DNA of 35,521 nucleotides from a virus. How positions within the stretch are numbered: position 1 is the stretch's first letter; each line of letters starts with the position of its first letter. Under the pieces are notes generated by a model that saw only the letters and a list, made by a program, of their open reading frames with translations, ran no database searches and had not been told where the DNA came from. The stretch is taken from IMG/VR virus record IMGVR_UViG_3300009285_006890, positions 1-35,521 of that record; one strand, given 5' to 3'. Positions 1 through 7,840 of this stretch are shown here, in pieces. The position numbers were made by a program, and so were the translations under genes.

Positions 1-426
1 GTTGGCAACGCGGCTGTGAATCTGCTGCCCGCTCTTCGTACTTTGCACAACGACTGCGGCGAGCTCGCAGGTGTGTTAGGTCAGTCCGACGGGATCTTCA
101 CTACGCAGACTGTAGCGGAGGCACTCGAGGCTCTCGTTGTGCCCGCGGTGCGGTATGGGGCGAAGGACAAAGGGGAGTTGTCCATCACGCCTATGTTCCG
201 TAGCTCGGAGATCAACTGGGAGGCTAAGTGCTCCTCCGGGGTGCTTTACCTCCTGAACTCGAACCACGTCTTCTGGTTCGTGCACAAGGATGCGAATCTG
301 ACGCAGGTGAACGAGGGGTTCCAGCGGCCCGTGAATCAGGACGCTTACGTCGAGCAGATCCTGTTCCAGGGGAACATGGGCACGAATCTGCGGGCGGCCT
401 TGGGCAAGCTCACGGGGATCGCGTAA
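1..426 (+). CDS. Probable major capsid protein, C-terminal part (5' end outside window)
   Basis: The reading frame is open from base 1, so the true start lies upstream; a GTG at 16 is probably internal. About 141 residues are visible. The end of the protein (…LFQGNMGTNLRAALGKLTGIA) resembles the C-terminus of phage coat proteins, which often finish with a 'GN..TN.R..LGKLTG' type tail, and the genes that follow look like capsid decoration proteins. The fold cannot be proven from this fragment, so capsid identity is inferred from tail resemblance plus position at the head of the virion block. It ends 14 bases before the next ATG, which has its own SD (GGGGAGGAG). Confidence 0.6.
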   Translation, partial: VGNAAVNLLPALRTLHNDCGELAGVLGQSDGIFTTQTVAEALEALVVPAVRYGAKDKGELSITPMFRSSEINWEAKCSSGVLYLLNSNHVFWFVHKDANLTQVNEGFQRPVNQDAYVEQILFQGNMGTNLRAALGKLTGIA

Positions 427-440
427 GGGGAGGAGCTTAG

Positions 441-722
441 ATGGCCGCCGGGGATATTAGTGGACGGATCGTTAGCAGATTCGGGGATTGGACCATTTGT
501 TGTGGGTCAGCGGAGGTGAGTGATACGGCGCAGGCGTTTGCTATCTTCGACAGCCGCACGCATATTTTGTTCGCGGCTGTGACGAATGAGGATGGGGCGA
601 ACGCGATTCGGTGCACCCTCAATTCCGACGACGGCACAGCAGATACGTTGGAAGGTTCTCTCTGGATGGATAACGCTAACGCGAGTACCGATACCGTGCG
701 GTTCTTCTGCATAGCTCGATAG
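441..722 (+). CDS. Small virion-associated protein, paralogue 1 (MAAGDI family)
   Basis: This 93-residue protein starts at an ATG preceded by GGGGAGGAG with 5-base spacing. It has no signal peptide, no membrane segment and a beta-rich composition. It aligns end to end with the next gene: both start MAAGDI and share a central 'V.(D/N)EDG…' block, an 'LN.D/A..GT' block and a C-terminal 'RF' segment, so the pair arose by tandem duplication. Its place directly after the coat protein suggests a head decoration or stabilising protein. That role is inferred; I recognise no named family. Confidence 0.7.
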   Translation: MAAGDISGRIVSRFGDWTICCGSAEVSDTAQAFAIFDSRTHILFAAVTNEDGANAIRCTLNSDDGTADTLEGSLWMDNANASTDTVRFFCIAR

Positions 723-732
723 AGGAGACGAG

Positions 733-1017
733 ATGGCTGCGGGAGACATCACCCGGGACACCGGCTTCCCTCGCGTGACAGGGAACATGAGAGTGCTCTC
801 TGGTACGATAGAGGTTGACGATGCAACCAGGGCGTTCGCACTTACGAGCACCGGTTCTCGCCTCATCAGCTGTCAGGTGGTGGACGAGGACGGAGTTGGG
901 AGTGCTCGGGTTGCGTTGAACGTGAACGCTGCTGGGACAGAAACTCTTGGTACGATCGCAGTGTACGGAAACAGCAAGACTGTGCAGACGTACCGCTTTC
1001 TAGCGTACTACGCGTAG
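733..1017 (+). CDS. Small virion-associated protein, paralogue 2 (MAAGDI family)
   Basis: This 94-residue protein starts at an ATG with a GAGGAG SD five bases upstream, 10 bases after the previous stop. It is a diverged copy of the preceding gene (MAAGDI start, VVDEDGVGSARVALN in the middle, YRFLAYYA at the end). It is soluble and beta-rich with no cysteine pairs or membrane segments. Two retained copies beside the coat protein would fit decoration of distinct lattice positions or a heteromer, but this is inference. Function unknown. Confidence 0.7.
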   Translation: MAAGDITRDTGFPRVTGNMRVLSGTIEVDDATRAFALTSTGSRLISCQVVDEDGVGSARVALNVNAAGTETLGTIAVYGNSKTVQTYRFLAYYA

Positions 1018-1028
1018 GAGAAACGAGG

Positions 1029-1475
1029 ATGTTTACACAGACGGTCAATAAGTCCGATCCTGAGGTGATGTATGGGAACTTCACCAATGGAGAGGGTGCG
1101 ACGATTACGCTGGGACACGCGGTGGCTCTTACGGTCACCGTGGCTAGCGCGGCGAGTTGGGGGAATCTGGGTGTCAGCCCTGCCTCCACCAATACGCGAC
1201 TCTTTCTAGGAGTCGCGGACGAGGATGTGGCGGACAATGCTGTCGGTCGCTACATCGCTTACGGGTACTGCGCGAGTATCTTCTACTTCGGTGAGGCGAC
1301 AAGTGTGAGTGTGACTGCGGCGAATCATGCCGCAGGGCCTGGGGTAGCAACGAGTCTCGGTGTGGGATATACTGGGCTGACGGTCTTGTTCGGTCCCATC
1401 ATCCTTATGGAGTCTCTGTCCGGTCTCGTCCGCAGCGCGGGTGGGTACGTCCGCGGCTTTGTGAGGGCGATGTAG
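1029..1475 (+). CDS. Probable capsid decoration / structural protein
   Basis: This 148-residue protein has an AGGAG SD eight bases before the ATG. It is rich in Gly, Ala, Val and Thr with many short beta-prone stretches, as in small phage head proteins encoded directly after the coat gene. The segment GYCASIFYFGEATSVSVTAA is followed by a Gly/Ala-rich region suggestive of a compact beta fold, similar in character to DUF2190-type decoration proteins, although I cannot assign it to that family. It is the last gene before the glycosylation island, so this or its neighbours could be the glycosylated surface proteins (inference). Confidence 0.6.
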   Translation: MFTQTVNKSDPEVMYGNFTNGEGATITLGHAVALTVTVASAASWGNLGVSPASTNTRLFLGVADEDVADNAVGRYIAYGYCASIFYFGEATSVSVTAANHAAGPGVATSLGVGYTGLTVLFGPIILMESLSGLVRSAGGYVRGFVRAM

Positions 1476-1476
1476 G

Positions 1477-1664
1477 ATGTATCAGCACTTCGACAAGTTC
1501 CTCCATGTCGAGGCGCTGGTGAGGAGCGCCCGCCCCCGGTTCGTGCTTGAGCTGGGGGCGGGCCGAGGGGATAACACGCGGCTGTTGAGGCCGCTGTGCG
1601 CGGCTTCGCGTTGGTGAAAGAGTCCGTCGGCTCGGCAGGAGCGATGGCACTGAGGAGGGTATGA
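1477..1664 (+). pseudogene. Class I SAM-methyltransferase remnant with an apparent 1-base frameshift
   Basis: An ATG one base after the previous stop opens a 46-codon frame (1477-1617) containing FVLELGAGRGDNTRLLRPL, a convincing class I methyltransferase motif I (the SAM-binding E-x-GxGxG loop). It then stops. Another frame carries on with protein-like sequence (RGFALVKESVGSAGAMALRRV) to a TGA at 1662-1664 whose last base is the first base of the next gene's ATG. A one-base loss near 1588-1594 explains the switch. Even when repaired it would be only about 62 residues, against roughly 200 or more for a working enzyme, so this is a deletion remnant. Alternatives are a sequencing error on top of a remnant, or a short expressed ORF. 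Confidence 0.5.
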
Positions 1665-2044
1665 TGAGCACTCAGGAGAATATTTCCCTGGAGTGGGAAG
1701 ACATGAGTGCGGAGCAGAGAGTGGAGCATCTTTCTAGCGCGCTTTTGGACGCCCAGCGGACCGCCCTTTCCTTGGGAGACGCTTTGCGAGAGGCTCGCGG
1801 GCGGCTGGAAAGCGTGTTGCCTGTGTACGAGAGGTTGTATAAGAAGTGGTGGATAAGGTGGTTCTTCGCTCCGTGGGATCCTGTACTGGAGAGAAGGAAG
1901 CTGATGCGCTGTACCACGTGTGGAGGACTGTTCTTTTTTGGAGGGGAGAAGGAGTTCACATCGCATCGAGGGCATAAATACTCCGTTTGCAGAGAGTACG
2001 GTCTTCGAGAGCATATCCGCCTTCTGGCAGGGAGGGTAGAGTGA
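1664..2044 (+). CDS. Hypothetical protein with a zinc-binding-like Cys/His cluster
   Basis: A protein of 126 residues. Of the two adjacent ATGs (1661 and 1664), the second has better spacing to AGGAGG. The N-terminal half (about residues 10-60) is helical and probably coiled coil. The C-terminal half carries a C-x2-C pair (CTTCGG) followed by a HRGH pair and a further Cys (YSVC), a plausible single-zinc site. It sits at the front of the glycosyltransferase run and overlaps the next gene by GTGA, so it is co-translated with it. I do not recognise a family. It may be a partner of the sugar enzymes, but only position supports this. Confidence 0.6.
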   Translation: MSTQENISLEWEDMSAEQRVEHLSSALLDAQRTALSLGDALREARGRLESVLPVYERLYKKWWIRWFFAPWDPVLERRKLMRCTTCGGLFFFGGEKEFTSHRGHKYSVCREYGLREHIRLLAGRVE

Positions 2045-2877
2045 AGGTAACAAGAGTTGCGTTGGGGTATCCTTGGTACGTTGGACCGGATGTAGACTGT
2101 TTCTCGTCGTACCAAGGGATGCTGTTCTACTTCGGAAGGTTGAGAGAGCGTAGTTTGTGGTACCAGCAGATTGCGGAGAAGGGAGTGGATGCGAGTAAGG
2201 TGGAGCTGCCCGCTCTGGATACGTGGGAGGGGGATCCACGAGCCGAGGTTCTTCCGGAGGATGGAGTGTTCGAGTTTTCTCAGGCTGTGGAGACTCGTTG
2301 CAGCCTGCCTGGGCTCGCTCGAGAACGCCTTGCGGACATGGCCTTATCTGTCGGCGCTGACTGGTTGTTCACGTGGGATGCTGATATGCGCTTTCCGCTC
2401 TCAACATTCCTCCGTCTTTGGCGGCATCAGAAGCCTATAGTGAACGCGCTTGCGTTCACCTCTCGGGAGCCTATACTTCCATGTGTGTATCGAATTCGGT
2501 GTGGATGGGACTCTAGAGGGAATAGAGAGAAGTACACGTCCGAGACAGCTTTGGACTTCCCTGACGATACGCTTGTTGGAGATGAGGAGATTGGAGGCCA
2601 GCTCGCTTTCGGGGCTGGAGTGGTGTTGATAAACACGAACGTGTTTCGGCAGATCTCGAAGCCTTGGTATCACAGCACGGGGTGCGGTGAGGATTGGATG
2701 TTCTGTGTCAGAGCGGCGCAGTTTGGCATCCCTCGGTATGTGGATACGAGCTTCGATATACAACATAAACGGAATGAGGCAAGATGGGCGGACAAGGAGT
2801 CGTATAGGAAGGCTAGGGAGGAGCATCCAGAGGAGTACGAGCGGTGGATGAAGAAGGAGAAGGAAGAGAACGTATGA
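2041..2877 (+). CDS. GT-A type glycosyltransferase-like protein
   Basis: This 278-residue protein starts at a GTG overlapping the previous stop (GTGA) with GGGAGG five bases upstream; an in-frame upstream TTG would give an unsupported extension. GADWLFTWDADMRFP (about 106-118) holds a DxD motif (D113-A-D115), the metal/nucleotide-sugar site of GT-A glycosyltransferases. Later elements fit the fold: GAGVVLINTNVF (191-202), a GEDWMF acidic pair (E217/D218) and an IQH histidine (H242), the usual trio after the DxD. The C-terminus is lysine/glutamate rich. The likely role is sugar transfer onto a phage structural protein or host surface glycan. Donor and acceptor cannot be read from the sequence. 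Confidence 0.75.
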   Translation: MKVTRVALGYPWYVGPDVDCFSSYQGMLFYFGRLRERSLWYQQIAEKGVDASKVELPALDTWEGDPRAEVLPEDGVFEFSQAVETRCSLPGLARERLADMALSVGADWLFTWDADMRFPLSTFLRLWRHQKPIVNALAFTSREPILPCVYRIRCGWDSRGNREKYTSETALDFPDDTLVGDEEIGGQLAFGAGVVLINTNVFRQISKPWYHSTGCGEDWMFCVRAAQFGIPRYVDTSFDIQHKRNEARWADKESYRKAREEHPEEYERWMKKEKEENV

Positions 2878-4130
2878 CGCCTCTTGTGACCCTTCTGATT
2901 CCTACGTTCCGTAACTATCAAACGTTCTTCCAATGTTTTGTGTCGTTGATTAAGCACACAGAGTACCCGTATAAGGTGCTCGTGTTGAATAACGATCCCA
3001 CGCCTGGGGGGAAGGCATTGTACGACGCGCTCGTGGCGGAGACCGACTTCAACGACATCGAGGTTCTGCATCTAGGAGCAAATGTCGGTTGGATGGGAGC
3101 GATTAACGCCGGGATGAAAAGGGTAGACACACCGCAAGTCTGCCTTATGAACGATGATCTGCTTTTCGTGCCGGGGCAGAAGGCGTTCTGGCGAGTACTT
3201 GCTCGGCATCTTGGAGGGGAGGTAGCAGCCGTTGGCCCCTCTAGCAACTTTGTCACGGGACCTCAATCCCTCTTCCATTTGGAGACTCCTCCTGCTTTCC
3301 CTGTAAAGTTCCTTATAGGTTTCTGTATGATGCTGCGAACGGACCTATTTCGTCAGGTAGGGCTGCTGGACGAGACACTGCCTGGAGGGGACGACTTCGA
3401 CTTGAGCATCCGACTTCGCAGTCTCGGATACACGCTTGTGGCGGAGAAGAACGCGTACGTGCATCATATTGGGAGTGTGACGGGGAAGCAGGTTTGGGGC
3501 CAGCACTGGGATAGCGCGCAACATCAGGACGACACGAATAATGCCTTGATTCGGAAGCATGGATTGAGGGTGTGGTACGACACTCTGGACTACCAGCCCT
3601 TTTCTAGATCGAATGCATCTCCAGGGCTGCAGGCCGCTCTCTCCGAGGAGGACGATTGGTGGAAGGTATCTCTTCCAAGGGAACAAAGGGGCTTCAACGT
3701 CGGATGTGGGGACTGGGTGCTGGAAGGCGTGCCGGGTCTTGACTTGTCCAAACAAGGTGAACGTGCCGCGGGCGGGCGGAAGTTCACCGGAGCAGAGCCG
3801 GATGTGACGGGTGATGCGTCTACTCTACCTCTTCAGGATGCGAGCCTAGATTTCTTGGCGGCCCGGCACGTATTCGAGCACTTGGTAGATCCGGTGGCGG
3901 CGTTGCGGGAATGGCAGCGTGTTCTGAAGCCTGGAGGGCTTCTACTCGTGTCTTGCCCTGATTATGATGGGATAGACACGATGTTGATAGACTATACACA
4001 CCTACACGCATATACGCTGCCGAGTTTGCTGAATCTCTTGAGCGTCGTCGGCTTCGAGGCGGAAGACTTCAGGACGTTCGCGGTGGGCAGCTTTGGAGTG
4101 AAGGCGAGGAGTCTGAAATGCCCGGCCTGA
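2874..4130 (+). CDS. Bifunctional family 2 glycosyltransferase - SAM methyltransferase fusion
   Basis: A protein of 418 residues. The ATG at 2874 overlaps the previous stop (ATGA), which is preferred to an in-frame ATG at 2844 inside the previous gene. Residues 1-240 form a GT2 domain: VTLLIPTFRNY, VLVLNNDP, NVGWMGAINAG, LMNDDLLFVP (acidic motif 93-95), a GGDDFDLSIRLRSLGY acceptor-side motif (about 171-186) and the HH pair near 197. Residues about 270-418 form a class I methyltransferase: NVGCGD (motif I, 275-280), the LPLQDASLDFL strand, HVFEHL (332-337) and LKPGGLLLVSCPDYDG (351-366). The fusion implies a transferred sugar that is methylated by the same polypeptide. The next gene overlaps its end by 13 bases. 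Confidence 0.85.
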   Translation: MTPLVTLLIPTFRNYQTFFQCFVSLIKHTEYPYKVLVLNNDPTPGGKALYDALVAETDFNDIEVLHLGANVGWMGAINAGMKRVDTPQVCLMNDDLLFVPGQKAFWRVLARHLGGEVAAVGPSSNFVTGPQSLFHLETPPAFPVKFLIGFCMMLRTDLFRQVGLLDETLPGGDDFDLSIRLRSLGYTLVAEKNAYVHHIGSVTGKQVWGQHWDSAQHQDDTNNALIRKHGLRVWYDTLDYQPFSRSNASPGLQAALSEEDDWWKVSLPREQRGFNVGCGDWVLEGVPGLDLSKQGERAAGGRKFTGAEPDVTGDASTLPLQDASLDFLAARHVFEHLVDPVAALREWQRVLKPGGLLLVSCPDYDGIDTMLIDYTHLHAYTLPSLLNLLSVVGFEAEDFRTFAVGSFGVKARSLKCPA

Positions 4131-4957
4131 GCGTTGCCGTGATTACGTATATGAACTCTGGGCTGCTCTATCGGTGTTTGTCCTCTCTCGTGTGTTACAC
4201 GAGGGGCGTTGATAGAATCCTCGTCGTGAACAACAATCCTGGGGAGGTGGATAGGAGGGCAGTGGACTTGGAAGTTGCAAAGATTCCGTGGCCGGTGGAG
4301 GTACTTCATCAGAAGTACAACCGCCGCGCGTCCGGTGGGATCAATGCAGGGTTGGAGGCCTCTATCGGAGCGGATTACTTCTGCGCTGTAAGCGACGATG
4401 TGATGTTCGTGCCTGGGAATCCCTTTTGGCCTAGCATGAAGATGATCGCGTCCGTTTCAGAAGTAGGGCTTGTGGGACCGACGATAGATAGAGGCAGCAG
4501 CCCTCTTCAACTCGCTGCTACCGTCATCCCCTCGGAGTTTCTTCAGACGAACTACATCATGGGGATGCTTCTCTTCGCTCGGAAGGGCGTATGGGATCAG
4601 ATCACTCCTTGTGATGAGACACTGGAGGGAACAGAGGAGGCGGATCTTTGTCTCTCTTGTATGGCGAGGGGGTACAAGGTCATCATAAATAGGCAGGTGT
4701 ATATCTATCACGAGGGGGCGGCTACTATGAGGAAGCTTTACAACCATGAGGAGTACCAAGCTCGAGGATTGAGGGCAGGAGAGCAGGTGATTGCGAAGCA
4801 CGGAGAGGATGTATTCTTCAATCCCTCATCTCTCTCGGGTTTCCCTCGATTGCCGAGTGGTGAGCCGGCTCCAATGACTCGAGTAGACCCAAGCAGGAGA
4901 ACGGCTATGCATATAGCTCTTTCGTACTTTCCTCAGTATCCCGTATGGGTAGCATGA
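4118..4957 (+). CDS. Family 2 glycosyltransferase
   Basis: A 279-residue protein starting at an ATG with GGCGAGGAG six bases upstream, overlapping the fusion gene. GT2 hallmarks in order: LSVAVITYMNSG (4-15), ILVVNNNPGE (34-43), NRRASGGINAGL (68-79), an AVSDDVMF acidic site (S92-D93-D94), YIMGMLLFARKGVWDQI, ETLEGTEEADLCLSCMARGY (acceptor/catalytic segment) and a YHEGAA histidine near the end. It resembles the GT domain of the preceding fusion without its methyltransferase half, suggesting duplication and divergence (inference). It is probably cytoplasmic, as no membrane segment is visible. It overlaps the next gene. Confidence 0.85.
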   Translation: MPGLSVAVITYMNSGLLYRCLSSLVCYTRGVDRILVVNNNPGEVDRRAVDLEVAKIPWPVEVLHQKYNRRASGGINAGLEASIGADYFCAVSDDVMFVPGNPFWPSMKMIASVSEVGLVGPTIDRGSSPLQLAATVIPSEFLQTNYIMGMLLFARKGVWDQITPCDETLEGTEEADLCLSCMARGYKVIINRQVYIYHEGAATMRKLYNHEEYQARGLRAGEQVIAKHGEDVFFNPSSLSGFPRLPSGEPAPMTRVDPSRRTAMHIALSYFPQYPVWVA

Positions 4958-5874
4958 TGTCCGTCGCGTTGGTGTATTCCGCGGAGATTCGGAACAACGG
5001 AACGCCGATCCTGTGTTTGGACGCGACGAAGCGTGGGTTGGGCTTTGGGGAAAACGTTCGGCGATACACCCCTTTGGGGGAAGTACCTGAGCATGAGTTG
5101 TACGTGTATATAGACGATGGGAGAGACGGATTAGAATGGGAGTGCCCCCATCCCTGTGTGTATTGGGCCGTTGATACGCATCTGGGGTATGACTGGAGAC
5201 TGCATAAGGCGAAGCAGTTCGATTGGGTGTACTGTGCACAGAAGGAAGGGGCGGAGCGGATGAGGGCGGATGGGGTGGAGAAGGTGGAGTGGCTGCCGCT
5301 CGCGTGTCATCCGACAGCGCATCCGAACTTGCAGGAGCTAATGGTGCATCCAGAGCGGGAGAGGTTGGCGGCTCTGGGTTTGGACAAGTGTTGGGATGTG
5401 GTGTTCGTGGGGTTTATGAACACTGGAATGGGGCTTGGGACGAATGATAGAGTGGAGTATCTTGATGCCTTGTTCAAGGCGGTTCCGAACTTCTGGTGTT
5501 CGGTAAGTTGCTTCTTTGAGGAAATGGCTCTACGCTACGTGCGCGGCCGCGTTGGTGCGAACTTGAGCATCAAGCAGGATCTCAACATGAGGTTCTTCGA
5601 GGTCCTCTCCACTGGTACATGCCTTTTGACGAACAGAGATGTAGTCGGGTGGAAGGAACTGGGCTTTGTAGAGGGGGAGGACTTTGTAGGGTATCAGGGA
5701 ATTGAGGAGATGATTGAGAAGACGAAGTGGTGTCTCCACCATCCGGAGGAGCGAGAGGTTATAGCAAAGCGCGGCCATGAGAAGGTCCGTGCGTCGCACA
5801 CGTACGTCCACCGAATGAGCCGCATTTTCGAGGCGGCAGGAGTGAAGATTCCGAATGTACCAGGCACCGTTTAG
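4954..5874 (+). CDS. CgeB/YkvP-like glycosyltransferase (GT-B fold)
   Basis: A protein of about 306 residues. Possible starts are ATGs at 4945, 4954 and 4957; 4954 forms an ATGA overlap and no start has a strong SD, so coupling is likely. The second half is typical of the CgeB-like/glycosyltransferase group 1 family: WDVVFVGFMN, LSIKQDLNMRFFEVLSTGTC (donor-site loop with the E of 'RxFE'), LLTNRDVVGWKELGF, then LHHPEEREVIAKRGHEKVRASHTYVHR, the standard end of these proteins. The N-terminal half is divergent. It is the fourth sugar-transfer enzyme of the island, and its stop lies 20 bases inside the next gene. Confidence 0.8.
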   Translation: MMSVALVYSAEIRNNGTPILCLDATKRGLGFGENVRRYTPLGEVPEHELYVYIDDGRDGLEWECPHPCVYWAVDTHLGYDWRLHKAKQFDWVYCAQKEGAERMRADGVEKVEWLPLACHPTAHPNLQELMVHPERERLAALGLDKCWDVVFVGFMNTGMGLGTNDRVEYLDALFKAVPNFWCSVSCFFEEMALRYVRGRVGANLSIKQDLNMRFFEVLSTGTCLLTNRDVVGWKELGFVEGEDFVGYQGIEEMIEKTKWCLHHPEEREVIAKRGHEKVRASHTYVHRMSRIFEAAGVKIPNVPGTV

Positions 5875-6163
5875 CGAAACCGCCGCCGGGACGACTGATG
5901 GAGCGACGGCGACGAAGGCCGCTCGTGATGGGCATTACCATGTGGTGACGTCGATTAGTGGACACGCGGACGAGGACTCCATCATCCAGATCCTGGACGG
6001 ATCCAGCGTCGTTTGGGAGAGCAGCATAGATATTAGTCTGGAAGGCTTCAGTTTCAACTTCCCGGGTCTGAACGTCGTCTGCTCTTTGAGCGCCACCGCC
6101 GCCGGGACGTTAGCCGGAAGCTTGGCGGATTGTCAAGTGAACATCAGCGGGTATACGTTGTAA
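5855..6163 (+). CDS. Small beta-rich structural protein
   Basis: A 102-residue protein whose ATG lies inside the end of the CgeB-like gene, with CAGGAG about 12 bases upstream. FSETAAGTTDGATATKA and HYHVVTSISG followed by ILDGSSVVWESSI recall small phage beta-sandwich proteins placed between head and neck genes. It has no Cys cluster or membrane segment. A role as a virion decoration or neck-associated protein is inferred from position and composition only. The gap after it holds a conserved hairpin element that includes the SD of the next gene. Confidence 0.6.
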   Translation: MYQAPFSETAAGTTDGATATKAARDGHYHVVTSISGHADEDSIIQILDGSSVVWESSIDISLEGFSFNFPGLNVVCSLSATAAGTLAGSLADCQVNISGYTL

Positions 6164-6194
6164 CACTCGCGGGATAATTTCTCCTGAGGGGAGG
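6164..6194 (+). promoter_or_regulatory. SD-sequestering hairpin element, copy 1
   Basis: Core CGGGATAATTTCTCC at 6170-6184. The inner GGGA/TCTCC-type stem and the outer CTC/GAGG pairing fold into a stem-loop, and the 3' arm GAGGGGAGG is the SD of the gene at 6201. It lies exactly in one of the few gaps in this packed region. Related copies occur at 9596, 16970, 21496, 26587, 30385 and 32711. Confidence 0.6.
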
Positions 6195-6200
6195 ATCAAG

Positions 6201-6848
6201 ATGCCGGTCGTTCTTGATGTGAGTAAGGAGCAGCAGGTTCCGAAGCGCGTGTTGGAGGATGGAGTTCCGCTGGATTTGGGAGATATTACGAGGGAGGTTG
6301 TGATGACGAAGTATGTCTCCAACGATCCCCTCCACGCAGATTGGCAGCCCTTGGACATTTGGGACGAGGAGGTTACAGCGGACATTGCAGCTCCTGGGGC
6401 GCGTCCTCGAATACAGTTTGTGGACGACACAGGAGCAACTCGGCGTGTGTCGGATGACGACGGTCTCATCATCAAGATACGAGGTACGTTGGCTCGTATC
6501 GTGGGCATGGTGCCAGGGCTGCCGCCGATGAGTGAGGAGGATATTGATAGATATAAGGAGGCGAATCCTCGAGTGTCTATCCCTCTATATCAACAGTGGG
6601 ACTTTCGAGTGCGAGAGGTTCTCAAGACGAATGGGCCGGAGGGACGTAGGAACCTTTTGAAGGGAGAAGATCAAAGGCGCCTATCTGCACAGACGGATCT
6701 CTTCCAAAAGCAGGAGGAGGTGTTCAGCCGTATTCTGGCCATGTTCCAGGCAGGAATGGAAGCGATGCAGAAGCAGGGGACTGTCGCGCCGAATGCGCAG
6801 GCTGTAGTTGATGCGGGGGCGAAGGTGCTCGGAGTGAGGAAAGCGTGA
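6201..6848 (+). CDS. Hypothetical virion/assembly protein
   Basis: A 215-residue protein with GGGGAGG six bases before the ATG; this SD is the 3' arm of the upstream hairpin element. The first 110 residues are acidic and mixed alpha/beta (VLDVSKEQQVPKRVLEDGVPLDLGDI). The C-terminal third (about 155-205) is helical, with QKQEEVFSRILAMFQAGMEAMQKQ likely coiled coil. Its place just before the adaptor-like gene suggests a head-tail joining, scaffolding or tail assembly role. I recognise no family. It overlaps the next gene by GTGA. Confidence 0.6.
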   Translation: MPVVLDVSKEQQVPKRVLEDGVPLDLGDITREVVMTKYVSNDPLHADWQPLDIWDEEVTADIAAPGARPRIQFVDDTGATRRVSDDDGLIIKIRGTLARIVGMVPGLPPMSEEDIDRYKEANPRVSIPLYQQWDFRVREVLKTNGPEGRRNLLKGEDQRRLSAQTDLFQKQEEVFSRILAMFQAGMEAMQKQGTVAPNAQAVVDAGAKVLGVRKA

Positions 6849-7840
6849 CATACCGCGACATCAAGGACGCAATCATATCGTTCTGCGGACAGGAAGCAGG
6901 CGGGGACTTCGAGACTCTTGTAGGAGTCGTGTGCAATGGCGTCTATCGACGCGTGCTGGATGTAGCGGATGTCTCGTTGGAGCAGCGAGTATTCACATTG
7001 ACGACCGCCGTCGGCACGTCACAATACGGGATGCCCTTGTACGTGCGGAAGGTGTTCAACATTGAGGATCCTACGAACGACCGTTTCGTCTGGAGCACGA
7101 CGGCGAGGGCTTTTGACCGCTCGCTTCCTGGAGACGATGCCAGCGGGACACCGACTCAATCTTTCCCTCTTGGGGCGAGAGGTGTGCAGACGCTACCTGC
7201 TAGCGATGGGACGCTGACGTTGGTGAGCGATAGTGCGAACGACGCGGGAAGTAATTACAAGGTGCGGGTGACAGGCTTCAACACCGCCGGCGTGCTTGTG
7301 TCGGAGCTTGTTACAATGAGCGGGGTGACCGGGGTAGCTACAGCAAATAGCTACGACTCCACACTTGGTGTGGAGCGCGTGACGAAGCACCCGGCCGCTA
7401 GCTTAGCGTTTAGTGGGAATGTAACGGTGACAGACGACGACAGTAACACCCTCGCGGTAATCCCGGTTTGGTGGGACTCTCCGGACTACGAGTGGGTTCA
7501 GTTCTACCCGATACCGGATGCAATAGTGTCGTACAACGTGCGCTGTGCAATGCGGAAGCCGCCGCTTGTAAACGACTCGGACTGGCCCGAGTTCGATCAA
7601 GAGTATCACGATCTGCTGATCTGGGGCACGTCTCAGGATCTTCTCCCGACAGTCGGAAAAGGATCTACCGCAGACCGCCACCGTCTGACCTTCCGAGATC
7701 GGATGAAGGACTTTCTCGGGACATCTCGGTACGACTCGAACGCCCTCTGGGTGTTTTCCAACGTGCAGAACGCCGTTGGAGTCCAGAACAGACCGCATAG
7801 ACCCCTCATTGAGGGGGTAGATGTAGGGCTCGCGAGATGA
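6845..7840 (+). CDS. Probable head-tail adaptor / neck protein with an inserted beta domain
   Basis: This 331-residue protein begins at a GTG overlapping the previous TGA, with GAGG five bases upstream. The start (TYRDIKDAIISFCGQ…YRRVLDVADV) is helical like phage adaptor proteins. Residues about 105-200 are a Ser/Thr/Gly-rich beta insertion (LTLVSDSANDAGSNYKVRV). WVQFYPIPDAIVSYNVRCAMRKPP then EFDQEYHDLLIWGTSQDLL (about 218-262) matches the pattern of phage adaptor/connector proteins that pair an 'x-F-P-x-P-d' strand with an 'H.LL…A' helix. Assignment as adaptor is inference from this pattern and from its position before the tail gene. Confidence 0.55.
   Translation: MTYRDIKDAIISFCGQEAGGDFETLVGVVCNGVYRRVLDVADVSLEQRVFTLTTAVGTSQYGMPLYVRKVFNIEDPTNDRFVWSTTARAFDRSLPGDDASGTPTQSFPLGARGVQTLPASDGTLTLVSDSANDAGSNYKVRVTGFNTAGVLVSELVTMSGVTGVATANSYDSTLGVERVTKHPAASLAFSGNVTVTDDDSNTLAVIPVWWDSPDYEWVQFYPIPDAIVSYNVRCAMRKPPLVNDSDWPEFDQEYHDLLIWGTSQDLLPTVGKGSTADRHRLTFRDRMKDFLGTSRYDSNALWVFSNVQNAVGVQNRPHRPLIEGVDVGLAR

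Noticed and set aside
1325-2239. 304-codon open frame on the minus strand
   Set aside because: It is antisense to capsid, zinc-finger-like and glycosyltransferase genes, has low-complexity Pro/Ser/Arg composition, and no SD or family pattern.
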